DNA of 64,000 bases from positions 1 to 64,000 of the forward strand of contig NZ_JAULSC010000003.1 of NCBI RefSeq assembly GCF_030518195.1, in the 5' to 3' direction. The translations under genes were made by a program, and so were the position numbers. Under the pieces are notes generated by a model. That model did no database searches and was not told where the DNA came from. It worked only from the letters and a program-made list of their open reading frames with translations. Below are positions 34,241-44,000 of this stretch, piece after piece. Each line of letters starts with the position of its first letter. Position 1 is the stretch's first letter. Origin of the DNA: Nocardioides cremeus. Lineage in GTDB: Bacteria; Actinomycetota; Actinomycetes; Propionibacteriales; Nocardioidaceae.

Positions 34241-35478
34241 CCTCGCGCGTCGTCGTCGAGGCCGACGGCGGCTCGCGCGGCAACCCCGGCCCGGCGGCGT
34301 ACGGCGCCGTGCTGAAGGACGCCGCCAGTGACCAGGTCATCGCCGAGGACGCCCGCACCATCGGGGTGGCCAGCAACAACGTGGCCGAGTACTCCGGGCT
34401 GGTCGCCGGGCTGCGCCTGGCCGTCGAGCACGCCCCGGGCGCCGAGGTGGAGGTCCGGATGGACTCCAAGCTCGTCGTGGAGCAGATGTCGGGCCGCTGG
34501 AAGATCAAGCACCCCGACATGCGGGTGCTGGCCGCCGAGGCCGGCGAGGTCGCACCCCCGGGCACGACGTACACCTGGATCCCGCGGGCCCGCAACGCGC
34601 ACGCCGACCGCCTGGCCAACGAGGCGCTCGACGGGGTGCGCGAGGGCGTCGTGGTGGCCGAGGCCGAGCCGGCGCTCCCCGCTGACGCCCCCGGCGAGGA
34701 GGCGCCCGACGAGGAGTCGCTGATCGAGGAGATCGAGTCACCGGGCGCGACCCGAGGCGAGCAGCCCCGCGACCAGGCCGGGCACCGTGGCTGGAGCGGC
34801 CCCACTGCCCCGCCCACCACGCTGGTCCTGGTGCGCCACGGCGTCACCCGCCACACCGCGGCCAAGCGCTTCTCCGGCGGCCTCGGCGGCGACGACCCGG
34901 CCCTGAGCGAGGAGGGCCTGGCCCAGGCCCGCGACACCGCCGACTGGCTGACCGGGCTCGGCGAACGGGTCGACGCGGTCGTCTCGTCGCCCGTGCGCCG
35001 CACCCGCGAGACCGCGGAGGTGGTCGCCGCGCGGCTCGAGCGCACCGTGGAGGTCGAACCCGGCTTCGCCGAGATGGAGTTCGGCGAGTGGGACGGGCTG
35101 ACCTTCGCCGAGGTCGCCGAGCGCGACAAGGCGGGCCTCGACGCCTGGCTGGGCTCGATGGACGTGGCGCCGCCCGGGGGCGAGTCCTTCGGCACCGTGC
35201 GCGAGCGGGTGCTGGCCGGGCTCGACCGGGTGCTCGCCGAGCACGCCGGGCGCACCGTCGTGGTGGTCAGCCACGTGACCCCGATCAAGACGCTGGTCGC
35301 GCACGCGCTGGGCGCGCCGCTCGAGGCGGTCTACCGCATGGAGCTCTCGCCGGCCTCGGTCACGGTGCTCTCCTTCTACGCCGACCCGGCCGCCGACGGC
35401 GCGGCGCGCGGCTCGATGCGGCTCTACAACGCGCTGCCGCCGGGGGAGCGCGCCACCGTCGAGCCGGGTCGCTGGTAG
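34237..35478 (+). CDS. Bifunctional RNase H / acid phosphatase (CobC-like)
   Basis: 413 residues. The N-terminal RNase HI domain has VVVEADGGSRGNPGPAAYG, NNVAEYSGL, MDSKLVVEQMSG and RARNAHADRLANEAL, carrying the D-E-D-D set. An acidic linker (about 135-190) leads to a histidine phosphatase: LVLVRHGVTRHT, SSPVRRTRETAE, EMEFGEWDGLT and VVSHVTPIK. This fusion is known from M. tuberculosis Rv2228c, where both activities were shown and the phosphatase is CobC-like (alpha-ribazole phosphatase). The GTG at 34237 overlaps the upstream stop (GTGA). Confidence 0.95.
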   Translation: MTSRVVVEADGGSRGNPGPAAYGAVLKDAASDQVIAEDARTIGVASNNVAEYSGLVAGLRLAVEHAPGAEVEVRMDSKLVVEQMSGRWKIKHPDMRVLAAEAGEVAPPGTTYTWIPRARNAHADRLANEALDGVREGVVVAEAEPALPADAPGEEAPDEESLIEEIESPGATRGEQPRDQAGHRGWSGPTAPPTTLVLVRHGVTRHTAAKRFSGGLGGDDPALSEEGLAQARDTADWLTGLGERVDAVVSSPVRRTRETAEVVAARLERTVEVEPGFAEMEFGEWDGLTFAEVAERDKAGLDAWLGSMDVAPPGGESFGTVRERVLAGLDRVLAEHAGRTVVVVSHVTPIKTLVAHALGAPLEAVYRMELSPASVTVLSFYADPAADGAARGSMRLYNALPPGERATVEPGRW

Positions 35479-35479
35479 C

Positions 35480-37081
35480 TCAGCCCACCTGGTGGACGGT
35501 GCGCCCGGCCACCATCGTGCGCAGCAGGCGGGGCAGCTCGGCGCCGGGCTCGAGCACCGGCACGCCGTCGGCGTCGACGCCTGCCGGGGTCTCCCAGACG
35601 GCCAGGTCGGCCACCCAGCCGCGCGCCAGCCGGCCGCGATGGTCCTGGGCGGCGGCCAGCCAGCCGCCGCGGGAGTGGGCGAGCACGGCTGCCAGCGGCG
35701 TGAGCCCCTGACCGGGCACGCGGTGGTGCACCGCGGCGCGCACGGCCGCCCACGGGCCCAGCGCCGTCACCGGTGAGTCCGAGCCGAACGCCAGCGGCAC
35801 CCCGGCCCCGGCCAGGTCGCGGAACGGGTTGGTCTCGCGCCAGCGCTCGCCGAGGCGGGCGGCGTACATGCCCGAGGGCCCGCCCCACAGCCCGTCGAAC
35901 ATCGGCTGCACGCTCGCGGTGACGCCCAGCCGGCCGAGCACGGCGATGGTGGCCGCCGACGGCATCTCGACGTGCTCGAGCCGGTGCCGACCGGCCCGCA
36001 CAGCCTCGTCGCCGAGCTCGTCGGCGGCGGCCGCGAAGCCCTCGCCGATCGCGTCGAGCGCGGCGTCGCCGATGCAGTGGAAGCCGGCCTGCAGCCCCGC
36101 GCGGGTGCACGCCACGACGTGCTCGTGCACCTGATCGGCGCTGACGTAGGCGTGCCCGCAGGTCGGTGCGTCGGCGTACGCCGCCCCGAGCGCGGCGGTG
36201 CGCGAGCCGAACGCGCCGTCGGCCACCAGGTCGCCGGCCAGGCCGGCCACCCCCAGCCGCGCGGCGGTCTCGACCGCCATCAGCTCGCCCCAGTAGACCG
36301 TCGCGGCGAGGCCGACCTCGTCGGCGGCCTGGCGCACCAGGGCGATCTCGGCCTCCGGGCCGATGTGCGGGGCGGCGTTCTCGTGGAACCCGGCGATGCC
36401 GACGGCCGCCATCGCGTGACAGGCGGCCCGGGCCGCGTCGAGGCGCTCGACGTCGCCGATCAGGGTCTCCAGCGTGTGCCGCACCGCGTGGTGGGCGTCG
36501 CGCTCGACGCGCCCGTCGGGCGTCCAGCCCTGCAGGTCGGGGAGCCCCGGCACCAGCGAGGCGAGCGCGGGGGAGACGACCGAGGAGTGGCCGTCGACGC
36601 GGGTCAGGTAGGTACGCCGTCCCGGCGCGGCCCGCTCGAGCTCGTCGCCGGTGGGCGGGCGGCCCGCGCGCCACGGCGTCTCGTCCCAGCCCTGGCCCAC
36701 GAGCACCGCGTCGTCGGGGTGGCGCCGCGCGTGACGGGCGAGGGCGTCGAGCACGTCGTCGAGCCCCGTGGCGGCGGCGTACGCCGGGCCGGAGAGGTCG
36801 AGGCCGGTCAGCGCGAAGCCGGTGCGCACGGTGTGCACGTGGCTGTCGACGAAAGCAGGGGTGACCAGGGCGCCGTCGAGGGCGACCACGTGCGGCGCCG
36901 CGTCGCCGGTGCCGACCCAGGCGTCGGCGTCGTCCTCGCTGCCCAGCGCCACGACCCGGCCGTCCTCGACGGCCAGGGCCGTGGGTCCGGAGCCGGGCTC
37001 TGCGGGCGAGGTGGGGTCGAGCACCCGGCCGCCGCGCAGCACGGTCCGGCGGGCGCGGGCGGGAGCAGCAGCGGCGTCCAT
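35480..37081 (-). CDS. Amidohydrolase family 3 (YtcJ-like) enzyme
   Basis: 533 residues. Metal-dependent amidohydrolase of the YtcJ/NfdA type: DSHVHT (first metal His pair), GFHCIGDAALDA, RLEHVEM and AFGSDSPV (catalytic Asp). It would hydrolyse an amide or N-acyl/N-formyl bond; the natural substrate is unknown. The stop lies one base from the convergent RNase H gene end (35478/35480). The ATG at 37081 has TAGGGT exactly 6 nt upstream, so it is probably leaderless, and GTCGCC offers no Shine-Dalgarno. Confidence 0.9.
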   Translation of the reverse strand: MDAAAAPARARRTVLRGGRVLDPTSPAEPGSGPTALAVEDGRVVALGSEDDADAWVGTGDAAPHVVALDGALVTPAFVDSHVHTVRTGFALTGLDLSGPAYAAATGLDDVLDALARHARRHPDDAVLVGQGWDETPWRAGRPPTGDELERAAPGRRTYLTRVDGHSSVVSPALASLVPGLPDLQGWTPDGRVERDAHHAVRHTLETLIGDVERLDAARAACHAMAAVGIAGFHENAAPHIGPEAEIALVRQAADEVGLAATVYWGELMAVETAARLGVAGLAGDLVADGAFGSRTAALGAAYADAPTCGHAYVSADQVHEHVVACTRAGLQAGFHCIGDAALDAIGEGFAAAADELGDEAVRAGRHRLEHVEMPSAATIAVLGRLGVTASVQPMFDGLWGGPSGMYAARLGERWRETNPFRDLAGAGVPLAFGSDSPVTALGPWAAVRAAVHHRVPGQGLTPLAAVLAHSRGGWLAAAQDHRGRLARGWVADLAVWETPAGVDADGVPVLEPGAELPRLLRTMVAGRTVHQVG

Positions 37082-37087
37082 GGCGAC

Positions 37088-37093
37088 ACCCTA
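37088..37093 (-). promoter_or_regulatory. -10 element, leaderless start of amidohydrolase
   Basis: TAGGGT on the minus strand, then GTCGCC, then ATG at 37081. Confidence 0.6.
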
Positions 37094-37147
37094 GGTCGGG
37101 GGTGGGCCGGGGACGGACCGGGTGGCCCCGGTGTCGGCGGGCGGGAA

Positions 37148-37153
37148 TAGCCT
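37148..37153 (+). promoter_or_regulatory. -10 element for ABC exporter operon
   Basis: TAGCCT, predicting a transcript start near 37160 and a leader of about 46 nt before the GTG at 37206. Confidence 0.4.
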
Positions 37154-37205
37154 CGGTCGTCGCGGGGTTCGCCCGCGGTCGGGCGGGACGAGGACGGGAC
37201 ACGCG

Positions 37206-39053
37206 GTGAGCGAGCAGGCAGGGTCGGAGCCGAGGGCGGCAGCGAGCCGGGCCACGACCACCCGCGACGGGTTCGCCGTGCTGTGGGTCGCCATCAAGCG
37301 CGAGCCGTGGGTCTTCGCCGTCTCCGCCCTGGGCAGCGTGCTGTTCGGCGCCCTGACCGTGGCCGACGCCTGGGTGCTGGGCTGGTCGACGGAGAACGTG
37401 GTGCTGCCGGCCCTCGAGACCGGCGAGGTCGGTGCCGGGATGCTGTGGGCGGTGCTGACGCTCTTCCTGGGCGTGGCCATCCTGCGCGCGGTCGGCATCG
37501 TCGCGCGTCGGCTCGGCGCCGGCATCATGCAGTACCGGATGCAGGCGCACACCCGCCGCGCCGTGACCCGCCAGTACCTCGCGCTGCCGATGGAGTGGCA
37601 CCAGCGCCACCCGACCGGGCAGCTGCTCTCCAACGCCAACTCCGACGTCGAGGCCGCCTGGGGCCCGGTCGCGCCGCTGCCGATGGCGGTCGGCACGGTC
37701 GCGATGATGGTCATCGCGGTGGTCCAGATGCTCGTCGCCGACCTGGTGCTGGCCGTGGTCGGGCTGCTCGTCTTCCCGGCGGTGATCGCGGCCAACGTCG
37801 TCTTCCAGCGGCTCAGCTCGCCGCTGATGACCCGCGCGCAGCAGCTGCGCGCCGAGCTCTCCGAGGTCGCCCACGAGTCCTTCGACGGGGCGATGGTCGT
37901 CAAGACGCTGGGTCGCGAGGGCGAGGAGACCGCCCGGTTCTCGGCCAAGGCCCAGGAGCTGCGCGGGGTGCTGGTGCGCGCCGGTCGCATCCGCGCGGCC
38001 TTCGACCCGGCCCTCGCAGCGCTGCCCAACCTCGGCGTCCTGGTCGTCCTGGCCGTCGGGGTCGCGCGGGTGCAGAGCGGCGCCACCGACCCCGGCAACG
38101 TGGTCCAGGTCGCCTACCTGCTGACCATCGTGTCGTTCCCGATCCGCTCCATCGGCTGGCTGCTGGGCGAGTTCCCCCGCAGCGTCGTCGGCTTCCGCCG
38201 GGTCACCAGCGTGCTCGAGGCCACCGGCGAGATGCCGTACGGCGATGCCGCCCTGGCGACCACCGGCCGCGGCGGTGCACGGCTCGAGGTCGACGGCCTC
38301 AGCTACTCCTACGTCCCGGGCCAGCGGCTCCTCGACGACCTGCGCTTCACCGTGGAGCCCGGGCGCACGGTGGCGCTGGTCGGGGCCACCGCGTCCGGCA
38401 AGAGCACCCTGACCTCGCTGGTCAGCCGCCTCGTCGACCCCGACGGCGGACGGATCCTCCTCGACGGGCAGGACCTGCGCGACCTCGCACCGGGCCAGCT
38501 GGCCCAGGCGGTCTCGCTGGTGGCCCAGACCGCCTTCCTCTTCGACGACACGGTGCGCGGCAACATCACGCTGGGCGCCGACGTCAGCGACGAGGAGGTG
38601 TGGGCGGTGCTGCGCGCTGCCCAGGCCGACGGGTTCGTGGCCGCCCTGCCGCACGGCCTCGACAGCCGGCTCGGCGAGCGCGGCACCTCGCTGTCCGGGG
38701 GCCAGCGCCAGCGGATCTCGCTGGCCCGGGCGCTGGTGCGCCGGCCCCGGCTGCTGGTGCTCGACGACGCGACGTCCGCGGTCGACCCCGAGGTCGAGGC
38801 GCGCATCCTGGCGGCGCTGCGCTCGGGCGCCGACGGGGCCGAGCGCCCGAGCCTGCTGGTGGTGGCCTACCGCAAGGCCACGATCGGGCTGGCCGACGAG
38901 GTGGTGCACCTCGAGGACGGACGCGTCGTCGACCGCGGCACCCACCAGGAGCTGCTGGCGCGCAACCCCTCCTACGCCGCGCTGGTCAACGCCTACGAGG
39001 ACGAGCCCGACCCCGATGCCGCCGTCGCCACCACCGCAGGAGAGCCGTCATGA
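37206..39053 (+). CDS. ABC exporter half-transporter, degenerate-site subunit
   Basis: 615 residues: a six-helix transmembrane domain (~30-320), then a nucleotide-binding domain. Walker A is GATASGKST, signature LSGGQRQRISLARAL, and Walker B LLVLDDATSAVD with Asp where the catalytic Glu is usual. The H-loop reads VVAYRKAT, with Tyr for His. These changes mark the subunit whose own ATP site is degenerate in heterodimeric exporters (TM287/288, LmrCD type), while its intact LSGGQ serves the partner. The GTG at 37206 gives the conserved N terminus. It overlaps the partner gene by 4 nt. The cargo is unknown; such pumps export lipids or drugs. Confidence 0.92.
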   Translation: MSEQAGSEPRAAASRATTTRDGFAVLWVAIKREPWVFAVSALGSVLFGALTVADAWVLGWSTENVVLPALETGEVGAGMLWAVLTLFLGVAILRAVGIVARRLGAGIMQYRMQAHTRRAVTRQYLALPMEWHQRHPTGQLLSNANSDVEAAWGPVAPLPMAVGTVAMMVIAVVQMLVADLVLAVVGLLVFPAVIAANVVFQRLSSPLMTRAQQLRAELSEVAHESFDGAMVVKTLGREGEETARFSAKAQELRGVLVRAGRIRAAFDPALAALPNLGVLVVLAVGVARVQSGATDPGNVVQVAYLLTIVSFPIRSIGWLLGEFPRSVVGFRRVTSVLEATGEMPYGDAALATTGRGGARLEVDGLSYSYVPGQRLLDDLRFTVEPGRTVALVGATASGKSTLTSLVSRLVDPDGGRILLDGQDLRDLAPGQLAQAVSLVAQTAFLFDDTVRGNITLGADVSDEEVWAVLRAAQADGFVAALPHGLDSRLGERGTSLSGGQRQRISLARALVRRPRLLVLDDATSAVDPEVEARILAALRSGADGAERPSLLVVAYRKATIGLADEVVHLEDGRVVDRGTHQELLARNPSYAALVNAYEDEPDPDAAVATTAGEPS

Positions 39054-40861
39054 GTGCCGTACGGGCCGCCTCCAGCTCGGGCACCGCGCTCGATACCGGC
39101 GAGGAGATGCGCGCGATCGAGACGATCCGCCGCGGGCTGCACCACTCGCCCGAGCTGACCGTCGGCATCCGCACCACGCTGGCCTACGCGGTGCTGGCCT
39201 CCGCCGGACAGGTCGTGGTGCCGATCGCGGTGCAGCAGACCCTCGACCGGGGGCTGGGTGCCGAGGGCGGCCCCGACCTCACCTTCACGGCCTGGATGGG
39301 CGTGCTCGCCGCGCTCGCCATCGTGCTGACCTCCTGGGCGTCGTACAAGATGACCAGCCGACTCTTCCGCACCGCCGAGGGCGGGCTGGCGACGCTGCGC
39401 ACCAAAGCGTTCCGCCACGTCCACGACCTGCCGCTGCTGACGCAGAACACCGAGCGCCGCGGTGCGCTGGTCGCGCGCGTGACCAGCGACGTCGACCAGG
39501 TCAGCCAGTTCCTGGTCTTCGGCGGGCTGCTCTTCGTGGTCAGCATCGGCCAGGTGGTCATCGCCACCGCGGTGATGCTCATCTACTCGTGGCAGCTGAC
39601 GCTGGTGGTGTGGCTGTGCTTCGCACCGCTCTTCGCCTCGCTGAAGTTCTTCCAGCGCAAGCTGTCGCAGGCCTACGGCACCGTGCGTCGCCAGGTCGGC
39701 GCGATGCTCTCGGCCATCTCCGAGCCCGTGGTCGGCGCCGCGGTCGTGCGCTCGTACGCCGTGCAGTCGCGCACCCAGGACCGCATCGACGAAGCCGTCG
39801 ACGCACACCGCGTCGCGAGCACCCGCGCCCAGGGCTTCACGGCCTTCTCCTTCTCCCTCGGTGGCGTGTCCGCGGGCCTGGCCAACGCGGGCGTGATCGT
39901 CGTGGGCGTGCTGCTCGGGATCGCCGGCGACATCACCGCCGGCGAGATCCTGGCCTTCGCGTTCCTGGTCACCCTGTTCGTCGGGCCGGTGCAGATGGGC
40001 ACCCAGATCCTCACCGACGCCCAGCTGGCGATCGCCGGGTGGCGCCGCGTCATCGGCATCCTCGACACCCCCGCCGACCTCGTCGACCCGGGGTCCGCGG
40101 GCCACGACCTCCCGCCGGGCCCGATCGACGTGCGCTTCCAGGACGTCACCTTCGCCTACCCCGGCGGCCCGCCGGTGCTGCAGGACTTGGACATGTCGAT
40201 CGCCGCGGGGCGCCGGGTGGCGATCGTGGGGGAGACCGGGTCGGGCAAGTCGACCTTCGCCAAGCTGCTGACCCGGTTGATGGATCCCTCCGAGGGGGCC
40301 GTGCTGCTCGACGGCGTCGACGTGCGCGACATCGCCCAGGCCACGCTGCGTCGCAGCGTCGTCCTGGTGCCGCAGGAGGGCTTCCTCTTCGACGACACGA
40401 TCACCGCCAACGTGCGCTACGGCCGTCTCGACGCGTCCGAGGCCGACATCTGGGCCAGCGCCGAGGAGCTCGGCCTGGGTGACTGGCTGGCCGGCCTGCC
40501 GGCCGGGCTCGAGACCCGCGTGGGCCAGCGCGGCGACTCCCTGTCCGCCGGCGAGCGCCAGCTCGTGGCGCTGCTGCGGGCCCACCTGGCCGACCCCGAC
40601 CTGCTGGTGCTCGACGAGGCCACCAGCGCCGTCGACCCGTCGCTGGAGATGCGGATCGGACGCGCCCTGGAGCGGCTGATGAGCGGTCGCACCTCGGTCA
40701 CCATCGCGCACCGGATGTCGACTGCCGAGGCCGCCGACGAGGTGGTCGTGGTCGACCGCGGCCGCATCGTGCAGCGTGGCCCGCACGCCGACCTGGTCGT
40801 CCAGCAGGGCTCGGTCTACGCCGGGCTGCACGCCTCGTGGGTGGCCCAGCAGGGTCGCTGA
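39050..40861 (+). CDS. ABC exporter half-transporter, catalytic-site subunit
   Basis: 603 residues: transmembrane domain (~35-325) and nucleotide-binding domain. Walker A is GETGSGKST, Walker B LLVLDEATSAVD with the catalytic Glu, and the H-loop VTIAHRMST with His. Its signature is LSAGERQ, departing from LSGGQ. The pattern is the exact complement of the upstream subunit, so the active ATP site is formed by this subunit's Walker motifs and the partner's LSGGQ. The ATGA overlap couples translation at a 1:1 ratio. Confidence 0.93.
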   Translation: MSAVRAASSSGTALDTGEEMRAIETIRRGLHHSPELTVGIRTTLAYAVLASAGQVVVPIAVQQTLDRGLGAEGGPDLTFTAWMGVLAALAIVLTSWASYKMTSRLFRTAEGGLATLRTKAFRHVHDLPLLTQNTERRGALVARVTSDVDQVSQFLVFGGLLFVVSIGQVVIATAVMLIYSWQLTLVVWLCFAPLFASLKFFQRKLSQAYGTVRRQVGAMLSAISEPVVGAAVVRSYAVQSRTQDRIDEAVDAHRVASTRAQGFTAFSFSLGGVSAGLANAGVIVVGVLLGIAGDITAGEILAFAFLVTLFVGPVQMGTQILTDAQLAIAGWRRVIGILDTPADLVDPGSAGHDLPPGPIDVRFQDVTFAYPGGPPVLQDLDMSIAAGRRVAIVGETGSGKSTFAKLLTRLMDPSEGAVLLDGVDVRDIAQATLRRSVVLVPQEGFLFDDTITANVRYGRLDASEADIWASAEELGLGDWLAGLPAGLETRVGQRGDSLSAGERQLVALLRAHLADPDLLVLDEATSAVDPSLEMRIGRALERLMSGRTSVTIAHRMSTAEAADEVVVVDRGRIVQRGPHADLVVQQGSVYAGLHASWVAQQGR

Positions 40862-41053
40862 GCGGCCACCGCGCGGGGTCCTTTACCTTCGCAGCCCGGT
40901 CGGGCGCAAGGGGTCTGGACCGGTCGGTCTGGACCTGCGGAGCGTTCGGGGTCTTTCTTTACCCCCACCCGTAACACCGCCCACGGCCTGCGGTTGGGGC
41001 GTGTGCCGACCCCTCGCGGGCGGTGCCGCGTCCCCCCACAGGAGAGGTGTTCC

Positions 41054-44000
41054 ATGCCCTCGTCATCGTCCCGCCACGCCCGCAGAGCGCTCTCGCTGCC
41101 GCTGCTGCTCCTGACCGTCCTCGCGCTGGTGGTCGGCACCTTCTCGGTGGCCGCGCACGCGGCCACCGTGACCGTCTCCGGCAAGGTGACAGGTCAGGAC
41201 GGGGCGCCGCTGCAGGGGGTGACCGTCCGGCTCGGCGATCGGGACGGCGGCAGCTTCAAGGAGCTGGTCGCGGTCGACGCCACCACCGACGCCAACGGCG
41301 CGTGGACGACCACGCTCGACGACGCGACCCGCAGCACCTACCTGGTGCGCTACACCGCCCCCGGCTACGACCCGGCGTACCTGCGGACGGGCGGCAACGC
41401 CACCACCGACCTCGCCCAAGCCACCTACGTGACGGTGACCGGCGGTCGCACCGACGTCGACGAGCAGCTGCAGGCCGGCAGCGCCGAGCTCAGCGGCGTC
41501 GTGACGCGCAAGGGCAGCCTCGAGGACGACCCGGTGGCCGGTGCGACCGTCACCCTGTCGCGCACGGGCACCACCGCGCAGCAGCGGTCGACCGACTCTG
41601 ACGGCGCCTACCGCTTCGACGACCTGCTGCCCGGCACCTACCGGCTGACCTTCGAGCGCGCCGGCTACCGCACCCACTACTACGTCTCCAGCACGGCAAG
41701 CACCGCCGACCCGGCCGCGGCCGGCTCGGTGACGCTGGCCGACCAGCAGACTGTCGCCGCGGCCCACGGCTTCCTCACCCAGATGACCCGCTCGCAGATG
41801 GGCGGCACGGTCATGACCAAGGACGGCACGCCCATCAAGGACGCGACCATCCGGGTCTTCACCCGTCGTTTCGCCGACGGCGGGACCGGCAGCGTGCAGT
41901 ACACGCAGGTGGACAAGGACGGCAACGCCACCACGGCCGCCAGCGACACCACCGAGGGTGACGGCCGGTGGCTCGTCGACCAGGTCTTCGGCGACTACGT
42001 CGTCGAGGTGACCGCGCCCGCCTTCGGCACCTACTACTTCGACAACGGCTCGTTGAGCACGGACAAGTCCCGGACTGCCCTGGTGGCGATCGAGGAGGGC
42101 ACCGCTCGTCGCCTGGACGCCCGACTCGACAGCCGCAGCACCACAACCATCACCGGCATCGTGAAGGAGGCCGGTGGCAACGATCCGGTCAAGGGCGTCG
42201 TGATCTCGGTCGAGACCGGCACCACCGACGCCTCCGGCCAGCCGGTGTGGACCGAGGTCCAGGCGACACGGGCCACGACCGGCGCCGACGGCTTCTACTC
42301 CGCCCAGGTGCCGCCCGGCAGCGGCTACGTCGTGGGCTTCCACGCGCCGGGCTTCGAGACCCAGTACTTCGACGCGAAGCCGACGCAGGCAGCGGCGGAC
42401 GAGGTCGAGACCACCTTCAAGACGCCGAAGGCCGGCGTCAACGCGAGCCTGAACCGGGTCGCTCAGGTCATCGGGACCGTGCGGGACAACGCGGGCAACG
42501 CGTTGCAGGACGTCCGCGTGACCCCGGTCGTCTATGACGCCGCCGCCGACCAGTGGGTCAGCAGGGCGGCGTATGCCACCCCCGCGACCACCGACAAGAC
42601 CGGTCGCTACGCGATCACGGTGAAGGACGCCGGCCTCGACCAGCCCTTCCGCCTGCGCTTCGAGAAGGCGGGCCGCGAGACCCGCTGGTTCCCGGCCGCC
42701 ACGGTCGCCGACGAGGGCCAGAACATCTCGGTCGCCGAGCACCAGGTCCTCCACGGTCGCGACGTCACCCTGCCGACCCTCGCGGTCCTGGCCGGCTCGC
42801 TCACCGAGCGCGACGGCTCGGCGTACGACGACGGCGGCGCGGTCTCGCTGTGGCGCAAGGTCTCCTTCACGGAGAAGGGCGAGCAGGGCGGCGCCGCGCA
42901 CACCGTGTGGCGCGAGGTCGCCACCAGGAGCCTGACCGGCTCGGGTGGATTCTCCTTCTCGGTCGCCAGCGGCAGCTACCGCCTCCTGGCCGACCTCGCG
43001 GACGGCAACCGGGGCTTCCTGCCCGGTCTGGTCGGCCTCGACCAGGCGCCGGACGTCACGTTGACCGCCGAGCAGAGCCGGACGCTGCAGCAGTACTCGC
43101 TGCCCGGCGTCTCGGCCATCCGGGGCACCGTCACGACCACCACCGGCGCGCCGGCCCGCGACGAGTCCGTGCACGCCCGCTACCGCTTCGTGGAGAACAT
43201 CGTCGACGGCGCACCCGTGCTGGCCGGCTGGAAGTCCGTCCAGCCCGCAGCCAGCACCCAGAGCGACGGCTCGTACGAGCTGAGGGTGCGCGCGCGCACC
43301 TACCGGGTGGGTGTGCCCGGCAAGGGCTTCTACACGACCGACGAGCTGCCCGCACAGGAGATCGGTGACGCCTCCGACGTCGTGGTCGGGGCAGCCGCCA
43401 GCACCGGGATCGACGTCCGCCTGAGCGACGGACGGCCGGTCAACCTCGCCGCACCGTGGATCGCCGGGCAGGCCGTCGAGGGGGGCACGCTGACCGCGAA
43501 GCCGGGTACCTGGTCGGCCGCGGACGTCACCTACGCCTACCAGTGGTTCCAGTCCGACTCTGCGGCCGGTCCGTGGACGAAGGCGTCGGGCACCTCCGAC
43601 GGGGCGACCTACAAAATTCCCACAGCGACGCCGATCGTGGGGACCTTCGAGGCCAAGCACTACCTGGTGCACCTGACCGCCCGACGCGCCACGGGCGACG
43701 TCAGCGAGGCGGCGAGCAGCAAGCCCACCGGCAAGGCGCAGGCCTCGTCGATGTTCGGCTCGCCCGACCCGTCGACCGAGAACCGCCAGGACCCGCTGGT
43801 CACCGGCAGGGCCGTGGTGGGGGAGACCCTGACCGGCACCACCGGTGAGTGGAGCAAGGGCGGCACCTTCGAGCTGCAGTGGCTCGCCGACGGCCAGGCC
43901 GTCGCAGGGGCCACCAGCAGCACCCTGCTGCTCGACGCCGCGCAGCTGGGCAAGAAGATCTCGCTGAAGGTCACCGAGACGACCAACGACCCCGACCGCG

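Noticed and set aside
40862..41053. Riboswitch upstream of the large secreted protein
   Set aside because: Some short hairpins (GGGGT-N8-ACCCC) are present, but no riboswitch core motif could be identified by eye.
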